Source: Aureimonas sp. SA4125
GTDB lineage: Bacteria; Pseudomonadota; Alphaproteobacteria; Rhizobiales; Rhizobiaceae
Direction of reading: 5' to 3'
Length of the DNA stretch: 64,000 nt
Assembly: GCF_019973775.1 (NCBI RefSeq)
Contig: NZ_AP025032.1
Location: 2,914,001 to 2,978,000 of the forward strand
The notes below the pieces were generated by a model, which saw only the letters and a list, made by a program, of their open reading frames with translations, did not search any database and was not told where the DNA came from. Position 1 is the stretch's first letter; every line of letters starts with the position of its first letter. Shown here one piece after another: positions 43,410-51,586 of the stretch. Position numbers and translations under genes: made by a program.

Positions 43410-44006
43410 TCACCGCATCATGCCGATCAGGTCGGAGAGGCCGCGTGCCTCCATCTTTTCGCGAATGCGCGAGCGGTGGATCTCGACCGTGCGTTGGCTG
43501 ATGCCCAGCTGATCGGCGATGTGCTTGCTGGTCATGCCGAGGACGAGGTGATCGAGCACCTCCTTCTCACGGCCTGTCAGCCGCGCCAGCCGCTGCGAGA
43601 CCACCCGATGGGGCACGGCCGTCGGTGGCCGATGCGCCGCGAGGGACGCGGCGGCACTGATCGCGGCCAGAAGCTGCGTCTCGTTTCCGGGCTTCTCGAT
43701 GAAGTCCAGCGCGCCGCGCTTGACCGCTTCGACAGCCTGCGGGATGTCGCCATAGGCTGTGAGAATGATCACCGGCAGCGTTCGCCCGCTGTCCTGCATC
43801 AGCTTCTGAAGCTCCAGGCCACCGAGACCCGGCATGCGCAGATCGACGAAGACGCAGAGACCGGTTTCGGACGTCATGTCCGTCAGGAAGGCCTCGGCGG
43901 TCGCGTGACCCACGGCCTCGAAACCGTGAGCCTTCAGAAAGGCGCAGAGAGAAAGGCGCGCGGAGGCGTCGTCGTCGACGACATGGACACGGCAGGCCTC
44001 AACCAT
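43410..44006 (-). CDS. FixJ-family response regulator, partner of the bacteriophytochrome
   Basis: A 198-residue two-domain regulator. The receiver domain has the acidic pair VVDDD (about residues 9-13), the phospho-acceptor Asp in FVDLRMPG (about residue 55), Thr in ILTAYGD and Lys in IEKPG. The C-terminal LuxR-type HTH contains LTGREKEVLDHLVLGMTSKH and RTVEIHRSRIREKM. ATG 44006 (or 44009) overlaps the end of the phytochrome gene, so the kinase and regulator are translated together. It should turn red/far-red signals into transcriptional output; its targets are unknown. Confidence 0.9.
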   Translation of the reverse strand: MVEACRVHVVDDDASARLSLCAFLKAHGFEAVGHATAEAFLTDMTSETGLCVFVDLRMPGLGGLELQKLMQDSGRTLPVIILTAYGDIPQAVEAVKRGALDFIEKPGNETQLLAAISAAASLAAHRPPTAVPHRVVSQRLARLTGREKEVLDHLVLGMTSKHIADQLGISQRTVEIHRSRIREKMEARGLSDLIGMMR

Positions 44007-46296
44007 CATCCCCCTCCTCGGCGACCCGCAGCGTGAAGACGATCTCGGTGCCGTCCGGCGCCGGCCGTGCCTTGATCCGCCCGCCATGCGCCTCGACGAT
44101 GGAGCGACAGAGCGACAGCCCGATGCCCATGCCGCTGGTGGTCGACCGGTGGAACGGCTCGAACAGCGTCGCCTGCAGTGCCGGATCGATGCCACCGCCC
44201 GTATCGCGCACTCCCACCTCAACGAAGGGCCCGAAGCGCCGGGACGAGAGGGTGAGCACGCCGCCGTCCCTGTCGGCCATGGCGGCCAGGCTGTTGCGCA
44301 CGAGATTGAGCACAACCTGCGCGACCTGCACGGCATCGATGCGCAGAAGCGGCAGATCGGGCGCCAGCTGGAAGACGACCGTCGGCGTCGTGCTGCGCGC
44401 GGCGGCAAGGGCAAGGTCTGTCCCGCGCCGGATCACCTCGTTGAGATCGGACGGGTCCAGCGTCACCTCCCCCTGGCCGATGAGATTGCGCAGGCGGCGC
44501 ACCAGGTCGGCGGCGCGCGACGACTCGGCGACGGCGCCGTCCATCAGGGCCCCGACATCCGGGGGAACGATGACACCGCAATTCCTCAGCTCTTGGCGAC
44601 AGGCGTTCACATAGTTGCTGACGGCAAAGAGCGGCTGGTTCAATTCGTGCGCCAGCGCCGAGGCCAGCTCCCCCATCGACCGGCTGTGACCCGCGTCCAT
44701 CAAGGCGAGGCGCAGTTGCGCCTCCTTGGCTTCGGACAGCGCCCGCGCGACGACCGCGGCCCGCTCGCGATCGAGACTGTTCATGGCAAACAAAGCACGC
44801 CGGACGATGCGCAGGAATTCGCCGTCTCCAGCCGTGAAAGGCTTGCTGCGCCCGCGACGCTCCTCGCGCCAGAGCGCGAAAGAACCGCGCGGCGACAGGC
44901 GCAGCGTTCCGTCTCCCTGCAGCGTCTCGCGCTTGTCAGGCTTGCCGGCCCAGCAGATGCTCTCTTCGAATTCCTGCCGGAAGAGGACGAGCCAGTCCGT
45001 CCCGTCTTCCGACAGATCCATCATCGCGGCGCCCGCTATGCCGCTGCCGGGGAGCACTGCCGGCGAAAGGCCGGCGAGATGATCCGACGTCGCAATGCCG
45101 TCGACGGACACCGTCCGAAGGCTCGCAGGATCGAACGGCGATGCCGGAACGATTCCACGCTCGAGGGTCTCTGCGCCGAGTTGCAGCAGCATGCCGTCTG
45201 CGCCTCCCTGTTCCATCAGAGCATCCGCCTGGTCGGCGATGACGGCCCGCAGCGGCTTGCCCCGCCCGGCCTCGCGTTCGATGGCGAAGGCGGTCTTCTC
45301 CGCCCGGATGCCGTCACGCAGCTGGATCCGGTTTTCGAGGCTCTGCAGCAGCGCCGAGATCGTTCCGCCGAGAAGCTCGCAGAATCGCAGCCGGCTCCAG
45401 GAGAGATGCAGCGGGCCGTAATGGTGGCAGGCGACGAGCCCCCAGAGTTCGCCATTCGCCGTGAGCGAGATCGAGGTGCTGCCGCCCACCCCCATATTGC
45501 CGAGATACTCGATATGAACCGGAGCCACCGCGCGAAGCTTGGAGAAGGTCAGGTCGAGAGGCCGGCCTTCCCCCGGCGCGCTACCCTGCGCACCGGCGAC
45601 CGGCCGCATCATGATCGGAACCGGACGGGCCGCGATGTCGGGAATGGTCCGGATGACGTTCAGGACGAAATGTCGCCGGGCCGGCTCGGGAATATCGGCG
45701 GCGGGGTAGTGAAGGCCGAGAAACGTGTCGGGGCGCACCGTGCTCTCGGCGATCACTTCGCCGTGCCGGTCCGGGGCGAACCGGTAGATCATGACGCGGT
45801 CGTAGCCCGTGACGTCGCGAATGATCTCGGCCCCGACGCGGGCGAGTTCGCTCAGCGTATCCGGCTGGATCAGGTCGGAAATGATCCGCTGGCGAACGAG
45901 ATCCTCCTCCCACACCACCGCCGGCGCCTCCCGGAGCGTGACGAATTCGAGGATCAGGCGGCCATCGTGGATATGGGGAAAGCATTCGAGGTCGCCGGCC
46001 GTCCCGTCGGGCCGGGCCAACCGCAGAAAGTGCGGACGCAGGAGGTCCGGCCGGGAGGGCTCGAGCCTGCCGTTGCAGAGCGCGGCGCATTGACCCTCGC
46101 CGACGAGGTCCACCAGCGACATGCCGAGCAGGTCGCCATAGGGGCGCCCCAGATAGTCCTCGGCGTTCTCGCTGGCGAAAACGATGCGGCCCGTAGGCGC
46201 GTCGACGGCGATCAAGGCACCATTCGGCTGGATCGCGCCGATGATGTGGATCGGTTCGCGGTCGCAGGCGCTGATGTCGACGGGGTGGGTCAGCAT
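43999..46296 (-). CDS. bphP: Bacteriophytochrome histidine kinase
   Basis: A 765-residue red/far-red photoreceptor. The biliverdin-binding Cys is at about residue 11 (SACDREPIHIIGAIQPNG), before the PAS domain. The GAF domain carries HYPAADIPEPARRHF (the PASDIP-like motif), and the PHY domain the tongue motif LSPRGSFALWRE. The C-terminus is a FixL-type kinase: ALAHELNQPLFAVSNYVNAC (phospho-acceptor His) and an ATPase domain with GMGIGLSLCRSIVEAHGG. I chose ATG 46296; upstream in-frame sequence to 46653 is Arg-rich and overlaps the operator region. It is divergent from ppsR2 and coupled to the FixJ-like regulator. In Bradyrhizobium and Rhodopseudomonas phytochromes in this position control the photosynthesis cluster. 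Confidence 0.93.
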   Translation of the reverse strand: MLTHPVDISACDREPIHIIGAIQPNGALIAVDAPTGRIVFASENAEDYLGRPYGDLLGMSLVDLVGEGQCAALCNGRLEPSRPDLLRPHFLRLARPDGTAGDLECFPHIHDGRLILEFVTLREAPAVVWEEDLVRQRIISDLIQPDTLSELARVGAEIIRDVTGYDRVMIYRFAPDRHGEVIAESTVRPDTFLGLHYPAADIPEPARRHFVLNVIRTIPDIAARPVPIMMRPVAGAQGSAPGEGRPLDLTFSKLRAVAPVHIEYLGNMGVGGSTSISLTANGELWGLVACHHYGPLHLSWSRLRFCELLGGTISALLQSLENRIQLRDGIRAEKTAFAIEREAGRGKPLRAVIADQADALMEQGGADGMLLQLGAETLERGIVPASPFDPASLRTVSVDGIATSDHLAGLSPAVLPGSGIAGAAMMDLSEDGTDWLVLFRQEFEESICWAGKPDKRETLQGDGTLRLSPRGSFALWREERRGRSKPFTAGDGEFLRIVRRALFAMNSLDRERAAVVARALSEAKEAQLRLALMDAGHSRSMGELASALAHELNQPLFAVSNYVNACRQELRNCGVIVPPDVGALMDGAVAESSRAADLVRRLRNLIGQGEVTLDPSDLNEVIRRGTDLALAAARSTTPTVVFQLAPDLPLLRIDAVQVAQVVLNLVRNSLAAMADRDGGVLTLSSRRFGPFVEVGVRDTGGGIDPALQATLFEPFHRSTTSGMGIGLSLCRSIVEAHGGRIKARPAPDGTEIVFTLRVAEEGDDG

Positions 46297-46401
46297 CACG
46301 CCGATCGCGCCGAGCCGCGGTGGGCGAGGCCGCCCCGCCTTGCGGTCACAGCAAGACTCCTCTCTGGCCTCGGCATTGGCATTTCCGTCCCTATGTCTCG
46401 G

Positions 46402-46445
46402 TGTTCGGATCGAACGACATGAAACAGTGTAACGCCCCCGTGACA
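46402..46445. promoter_or_regulatory. Paired TGT-N12-ACA operators between bphP and ppsR2
   Basis: Site A at 46402-46419 is TGT-TCGGATCGAACG-ACA and site B at 46428-46445 is TGT-AACGCCCCCGTG-ACA. Both match the PpsR consensus ends exactly, and their starts are 26 bp apart, the same spacing as at bchC and crtE/crtD. Their cores are GC-rich, unlike the AT-rich cores elsewhere. The location suggests control of ppsR2, bphP or both by a PpsR protein. I saw no other clear signal in the 296-bp intergenic region 46297-46592. Confidence 0.65.
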
Positions 46446-46592
46446 AGTCTGGCAACGCAATGCTGGACAAGCGATGCGGGAAAGAGGAAAAGCAGGCTGA
46501 GACGCCGACCGCCGTGCTGCACCTGCGTCCTGCGTGCATGACGTGAGCTTCCAACCGCCGCCTTTCGAGCCCACCGAACCTCAGGCCCTTCC

Positions 46593-47981
46593 ATGGTCTC
46601 CAGTCTCCCCACCGACCTTCAGCTTCCCGCCGTCGACCCGCGGATGCTGGCAAGCCTGCTCTCGGCGTCGGCCGATCTGGCGCTGGTGGTCGGGGGCGAC
46701 GACATCATCGACGACATCTCGCTCAACATGCACGACCTCAAAGAATCGGCAATCGCCGTGTGGCGAGGACAGCCGGTCGCCGCGATCGTGCGCCACGACA
46801 ACCAGGCAGCCCTGCGGACGATGCTTCTCTCGGCGCGCGAAGGAAAGCCCTCACGCCGCTTCGACATCAGCCATACGCTCGACGGCGGGCGCGATCTGGC
46901 GATGCAGTATTCGGCCATGCAGATCGGACCGGATGGACAGGTCATCCTGGTCGGGCGCGACTTGCGACCCGTTGCGGAACTGCAGACCCGGCTTCGGGCC
47001 AACCGCCAGTCGCTGGAGCAGAACAGCCGGCGCCAGCGAGAAGCCGAAGCGCATTATCGGCAACTGTTCGAGACGGCGCGCGACGCCATCCTCATCGCCG
47101 ATGTCGACAAGGGCCGCATCCGCGAGGGCAATCCGCGCGCCGCGGAACTCCTGGGTCTCTCTCCGTCCGATCTCGCCGGAAAGCGGCTTGCCGCCGTTTT
47201 CGACAAGAGCCGTCAGGCCGACGTCAAGACGATGCTGGTGCAGGCTCTGGCCGCGGGAACGTCCGTTTCGCTGAACATTGTAGCACGGTCGGGCGCCGAC
47301 CTTGTCGTGACGGCGGAACTCTTCAGGGCCGGCGACCTGAAGCTCGTTCTGCTGAGGCTTACGGACGCAGGGGGCGCCAGGGACACGGCACCCGACTCGC
47401 ATTTCGGCGACCTCGTCCGCAATGCCGCCGAGGCTGTTCTCATCACCGACAACGCCGGCAAGGTGCTGTGGGCCAACGAGTCCTTCCTGGCTTTGGCTGG
47501 TCTGTCACTGGCTGCCCATGCCGTGGGGAAAGGCCTCGAGGACTTCTTCAACTGGAACGGCATCGAGCAGGACCTGCTGCTCGCCAATGTGCGCCAGCAT
47601 GGTCGCCTCGCTCTGATCTCCGGCTCGGTCAAGGGCGCCAACGGCCAGTCGACCGAGGTCGAGGTTTCCGCGGTGGCGCGCACCGAGGGCGCACAGCCGG
47701 GCTTCGCTTTGGTCCTGCGGACACGCAGCCAGGAGGAAAAACTCATCGGCCGGGGAAACAGCGATCTGACCCGGACGGCCGAGAGCCTCGTCGAGATGAT
47801 CGGCCGCGTTCCCATGAAGGACATGGTGCGCGATACGACCGACGTGATCGAGCGCATGTGCATCGAGGCGGCCCTGAAGCTGACCGGCAACAACCGCGCT
47901 TCGGCCGCTCGCGTCCTCGGCCTCAGCCGCCAGGCGCTCTACCTCAAACTGCATCGCTTCGGTATCGCCGAAGAGGAATAG
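46593..47981 (+). CDS. ppsR2: PpsR/CrtJ transcriptional regulator, copy 2
   Basis: A 462-residue paralogue of the PpsR at 4268-5683, with the same layout: N-terminal PAS-like region, linker helix (about residues 125-155, LQTRLRANRQSLEQNSRRQR), two PAS domains and a C-terminal Fis-type HTH (NNRASAARVLGLSRQALYLK). Its only cysteine is in RMCIEAALK just before the HTH. Divergent pairing with a bacteriophytochrome matches the PpsR2 arrangement of phototrophic Bradyrhizobium and Rhodopseudomonas, where it is controlled by the phytochrome and is redox-insensitive or differently redox-sensitive. ATG 46593 is used; no strong ribosome site is visible. Confidence 0.92.
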   Translation: MVSSLPTDLQLPAVDPRMLASLLSASADLALVVGGDDIIDDISLNMHDLKESAIAVWRGQPVAAIVRHDNQAALRTMLLSAREGKPSRRFDISHTLDGGRDLAMQYSAMQIGPDGQVILVGRDLRPVAELQTRLRANRQSLEQNSRRQREAEAHYRQLFETARDAILIADVDKGRIREGNPRAAELLGLSPSDLAGKRLAAVFDKSRQADVKTMLVQALAAGTSVSLNIVARSGADLVVTAELFRAGDLKLVLLRLTDAGGARDTAPDSHFGDLVRNAAEAVLITDNAGKVLWANESFLALAGLSLAAHAVGKGLEDFFNWNGIEQDLLLANVRQHGRLALISGSVKGANGQSTEVEVSAVARTEGAQPGFALVLRTRSQEEKLIGRGNSDLTRTAESLVEMIGRVPMKDMVRDTTDVIERMCIEAALKLTGNNRASAARVLGLSRQALYLKLHRFGIAEEE

Positions 47982-48392
47982 GTCTGGAGGCCTCGGACCT
48001 CCCGGTCGCGCAGGGAAAAGTTCGTCGACGGGACGCAGATCCGGCCGCGTCATGTCACGCCGCGGGTCTGGTGACCCGGCACCCACGGTCTGATTTCTTC
48101 ATGCGTGTTGTGATTTTTCGGTTTCGGGGTCCGCCTGGCGTCCTTCTTCTGCCGATGGCTGTGGAGACCACATCCCGGCATGCGACCTCCTGACCGAAGC
48201 ACAAGCCGATAAGATCAAGAAATAACCCTGCCACTGGACCCTTTTAGGCCGCAGGGAAGTTAACCACCGACATCCTGACGCAACTCGCCCAGTGACGATG
48301 CCATCGGCACGCCCTACTGGCGGAACACGTCGCCGCCAGTCGCACATTTTCGGCACAGTCCAAGGTATCACTCTGTTCTGAGAGATAGCACC
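47982..48392. other. Intergenic region with no recognised feature
   Basis: About 410 bp between ppsR2 and the marR gene. I see no conserved ORF, operator or clear terminator. It marks the right boundary of the photosynthesis cluster: genes beyond it have no evident link to phototrophy. Confidence 0.5.
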
Positions 48393-48896
48393 ATGTATAT
48401 CGAGACGACCAAGGCCCATGCCAACTCCCCGAAGCCTGGTGATGCTTCTGCAGTCGCCGAACTTGCAGGTCCCTTGATCCCGACACTGCTGTCGCTCTCC
48501 AAGACGACGCGGGCTCTCATGGGGATCAAGCTGGCGGAAGTCGGTCTGCACCAGGGACAGGACGAGTTGCTGATGTCGCTGGAGCACGGCAGCCCCATGT
48601 CGGTATCGGCGCTTTCCGAAAAGCTTTGCGTGCGACCCTCGACGGTCTCGAAAATGCTGGATCGGCTTTGTGCCAAGGGGCTGGTCGATCGCATCCCCTC
48701 GCCGAGGGACGCGCGCCTGACGCTCGTTCGGCTGACGCCGTCCGGCGACGCCATGAAAACGGAAGTGCGTCAGCTCTGGGGGATGATCGAGGCGGATCTT
48801 TCGAGCAGGATGGCGCAGGACGGGATAGACACGATGATGGGCGCACTTGGCACCATCGATGGCATCATCGGTGCGCGACTGATGCGGCTGAGGTAG
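48393..48896 (+). CDS. MarR-family transcriptional regulator
   Basis: A 167-residue winged-helix regulator. The DNA-binding part is SVSALSEKLCVRPSTVSKML followed by the wing DRIPSPRDARLTLVRLTPSG, a standard MarR signature, flanked by dimerisation helices. The ligand and targets are unknown. It is transcribed alone; the neighbouring genes are on the other strand or more than 900 bp away, so no target is suggested by context. Confidence 0.85.
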   Translation: MYIETTKAHANSPKPGDASAVAELAGPLIPTLLSLSKTTRALMGIKLAEVGLHQGQDELLMSLEHGSPMSVSALSEKLCVRPSTVSKMLDRLCAKGLVDRIPSPRDARLTLVRLTPSGDAMKTEVRQLWGMIEADLSSRMAQDGIDTMMGALGTIDGIIGARLMRLR

Positions 48897-49048
48897 GTCG
48901 GCAAGCTAGCACGGCAGGTGCTGTCCTGGGTTGTCGTCGTCCAGATGCAGTTTCTCGATCGTGCCGCATGATGCAGACCAATTACCGCATCGGTGCTTCT
49001 CGCCATAGCGCAAGATCGATGGTCCCAGTCCCGTGACTGAAGACCGAG

Positions 49049-49423
49049 TTAGGTCGATCTATTCGTCGAAACAGCTTCCAGCACAGCTGCCTCCAACGAC
49101 TCCGCCAGGTAAGGTTTGTTGAGAACGACTGCGCCGGGAGCACCGGTCACCTCGAAGTCGCCCGTTGCAAAGACCAGTCCGATGTCCGGCTTCAATCGAC
49201 GTGCCGTCTCGGCCAGTTCGGTCCCTGACATTCCCGGCAGGTTCACGTCGGTGAGAAGAACGTCGATTGATCCGGAGTCCAGCATGGCCAAGGCCTCCTC
49301 GGCGCTGGACGCCTCGATCACGTTGTGGCCGGCGTCCTGGAGCATGTCGGCACAGTTCATTCGGATCAAAGCCTCGTCCTCCACAAGCAGGACCGTCAGC
49401 GATGGCGAGAGGTCGGATGACAT
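49049..49423 (-). CDS. Stand-alone receiver-domain response regulator
   Basis: A 124-residue CheY-like protein with only a receiver domain. Acidic pair VLLVEDE (residues 11-17), phospho-acceptor Asp59 in LLTDVNLPGMSG, Thr in FATGDF and Lys in LNKPY are all present, so it should be phosphorylatable. No output domain follows, and no kinase gene is adjacent. It belongs to the single-domain regulators common in Alphaproteobacteria that act as phosphate sinks or by protein-protein contact. Confidence 0.85.
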   Translation of the reverse strand: MSSDLSPSLTVLLVEDEALIRMNCADMLQDAGHNVIEASSAEEALAMLDSGSIDVLLTDVNLPGMSGTELAETARRLKPDIGLVFATGDFEVTGAPGAVVLNKPYLAESLEAAVLEAVSTNRST

Positions 49424-49885
49424 ACTGTATCACTTGTCTTTTGTTTCAGGACGCGAACCGTCCGCAGTTGATGTGATCGCCCGTTCGGCACGGTGCCATC
49501 CTGAGCAAGGCCTTAGGCTTAGATGTCGGCCTTGCGCCTGGACCAGGGCGCATTGTGTCATCTTTCCCGACCAAAAGCGCCATCCGCGGCCAAGCTTTCT
49601 GCCGGTGGCGACATATCCACCAGCCGGATGATCTTATCCACCGATCTCGACGAATAAGCCAACTACGGCAGGTCACGCGCCGGGCCCTCACTCGCCGCGA
49701 CAGCCGGCAATGGCGTCATTACCGCAAGAATGGTCATGGATGTCGCCAGATCCGGCTCGGCCCAACAAACCGGCGATGGGTCGCCCAGCACAAGGTGCTC
49801 GAAATTCGGTCCCGGCGGAGAACTCCTGCCGAAGCCGGCCATGTCGACAGTTTGTATTCTCGATTGGCAGGTGTATGCTGGGGTG
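49424..49885. other. Intergenic region upstream of the GntR gene
   Basis: About 460 bp between the receiver protein and the GntR regulator, which point away from each other. It should contain both promoters, but I cannot assign them. Small ORFs here read as Arg-rich noise. Confidence 0.4.
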
Positions 49886-49933
49886 GTGTCGAAGTCAGAT
49901 CTCCCCCACCAGCGGCCATCGCTGCCCGACGAG

Positions 49934-50632
49934 ATGATCCCTGCCCTGCGCGTCCGGGGATCCGGGGCGCAATTTGTCTATGACAGCCTTCGCCGCGACA
50001 TTCTGGACCTGTCGCTCCCGCCGGGAAGCCCGCTGGACGAGGCTGGCCTGTCGGAACGCTTCGACATGTCACGCACGCCCGTCCGCGAGGCTTTGATGCG
50101 ACTGGCTGCGGATGGATTGACCGCCACCTTGCCGAACCGCTCGACGATCGTCGCGCCAATCGATTTTGCCACCCTGCCGGCCTATTTCGAGGCGCTGACG
50201 CTGATGTACCGGGTGACGACCCGCTCCGCGGCGCGGCGTTGTCGCGACGGTCTCGACACGGTTCGGGCGCACCAGTCGGCGTTCGCCGAAGCGGTCGAGG
50301 CGCGCGACGTGCTGGCCATGATCGAGGCAAACCGCGATTTCCACGTCGCCATCGCCCATCTCGGCGGAAATCCGTACTTCACGATCCTTTTCACCCGCCT
50401 CCTCGACGAGGGGCGCCGGATCCTGCGTCTCTACTACGCCTCGTTCGACGACCGCCTGCCGCACCGCTACGTCGAGGAGCACGAGGCGATGATCGCCGCG
50501 ATCGAGGCCGGCGACGCCGACACCGCGGACCAGCTGGCAAGCGCGCATGCGGCCCAGATCGTCCGGCAGATCCAGGACTATATCGCCGGCAGCGCTGCCG
50601 ACCCGCTCGACCTCTCCCGAACCGGCTGTTGA
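49934..50632 (+). CDS. GntR-family (FadR/FCD) transcriptional regulator
   Basis: A 232-residue regulator. The N-terminal winged helix is VYDSLRRDILDLSLPPGSPL with LSERFDMSRTPVREALMRLA, and the C-terminal helical FCD domain has the metal/ligand-binding pattern NRDFHVAIAHLGGNPY and YVEEHEAMIAAIEAGD. ATG 49934 gives a normal length; GTG 49886 is an alternative that adds 16 residues. It precedes three genes that look like hydroxyproline degradation by 45 bp, so it is probably their local regulator, with hydroxyproline or a breakdown product as ligand. Confidence 0.85.
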   Translation: MIPALRVRGSGAQFVYDSLRRDILDLSLPPGSPLDEAGLSERFDMSRTPVREALMRLAADGLTATLPNRSTIVAPIDFATLPAYFEALTLMYRVTTRSAARRCRDGLDTVRAHQSAFAEAVEARDVLAMIEANRDFHVAIAHLGGNPYFTILFTRLLDEGRRILRLYYASFDDRLPHRYVEEHEAMIAAIEAGDADTADQLASAHAAQIVRQIQDYIAGSAADPLDLSRTGC

Positions 50633-50677
50633 TCCCTCAGCCTGCCCACCCCGATCATCCCCTCGAAGGAACGCCCC

Positions 50678-51574
50678 ATGTGGACCGGTGTCATCCCCGC
50701 CGTCACGACCAAGTTCAAGGAAGACGGCAGGCTCGACCACGCCGAGAACGAGCGCTGCTATGCGCTGCAGATGGAAGCCGGTTGTGACGGCATCATCGTC
50801 TGCGGATCGCTCGGCGAAGGCCCGATGCTGCGGCTGGAGGAGAAGATCGCGCTTCTGAAGACGGCGAAATCCGTCACCGGGTCAAAACCCGCTATCATGA
50901 CGGTCGCCGCCGCTTCCACGGCGGAATCCGTCGAGATCGCCAAAGCTGCCGCGGCTGCCGGCGCGGACGGCCTCATGGTGGTGCCGAGTCTGGTCTACCA
51001 TACCAATGCGCAAGAAACGCTCGCGACCTTGCGCGCCGTCGTCGAGGCGGCGGACCTTCCGGCGATCATCTATTCCAACCGCGTCGCCTACAAGGTCGAC
51101 GTCACGCCGGAGATCATGGAGGAACTGGCACGGGATAACCGCTTCGAGGCGATCAAGGAGTCCTCGGACGACATCCGCCGCACCACCGAGATCATCAACC
51201 GTCTCGGCGAGCGCTACAGGATCCTCACCGGGGTCGACAACCTCGCTTTCGAGGCCCTGAGCGTCGGCGCCGTCGGCTGGGTCGCCGGCCTTGTCTGCGC
51301 CTTCCCGAGGGAGACGGTCGCGATCTACCGCCTCATCCGCGACGGGCGCAGCGCCGAGGCGCTGGCGATCTACCGCTGGTTCCGGCCCCTCCTCGACCTC
51401 GACGTGTCGCGTTATCTGGTCCAGAACATCAAGCTCGCCGAAGTTCACGCCATCGGCTCCAACGACCGGGTGCGCGCGCCGCGCATGCCGCTCTTCGGGG
51501 AGGAGAAGGCGCGCGTCGAGACGATCATCGCGGCGGCCCTTGCCACGAGGCCGACTTTGCCGGCGCTCGGCTAG
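50678..51574 (+). CDS. DHDPS-family lyase, probable pyrroline-4-hydroxy-2-carboxylate deaminase
   Basis: A 298-residue (beta/alpha)8 protein of the DapA family, with GCDGIIVCGSLGEGPMLRLE (the substrate carboxylate-binding GSxGE), Tyr in IIYSNRVAYKVD and the Schiff-base Lys in FEAIKESSDD. On its own this could be a dihydrodipicolinate synthase or another aldolase. Its neighbours, an FAD amino-acid dehydrogenase and a 4-hydroxyproline epimerase, suggest the deaminase that turns 1-pyrroline-4-hydroxy-2-carboxylate into 2-oxoglutarate semialdehyde. ATG 50678 has GAAGGAACG upstream. Confidence 0.78.
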   Translation: MWTGVIPAVTTKFKEDGRLDHAENERCYALQMEAGCDGIIVCGSLGEGPMLRLEEKIALLKTAKSVTGSKPAIMTVAAASTAESVEIAKAAAAAGADGLMVVPSLVYHTNAQETLATLRAVVEAADLPAIIYSNRVAYKVDVTPEIMEELARDNRFEAIKESSDDIRRTTEIINRLGERYRILTGVDNLAFEALSVGAVGWVAGLVCAFPRETVAIYRLIRDGRSAEALAIYRWFRPLLDLDVSRYLVQNIKLAEVHAIGSNDRVRAPRMPLFGEEKARVETIIAAALATRPTLPALG

Positions 51575-51586
51575 GAAGAAACGGCG

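Noticed and set aside
46297..46653. N-terminal extension of the bacteriophytochrome to 46653
   Set aside because: The upstream residues are Arg/Ser-rich and unlike phytochrome; the region contains paired operators and the start of ppsR2. The normal N-terminus with the chromophore Cys begins at 46296.
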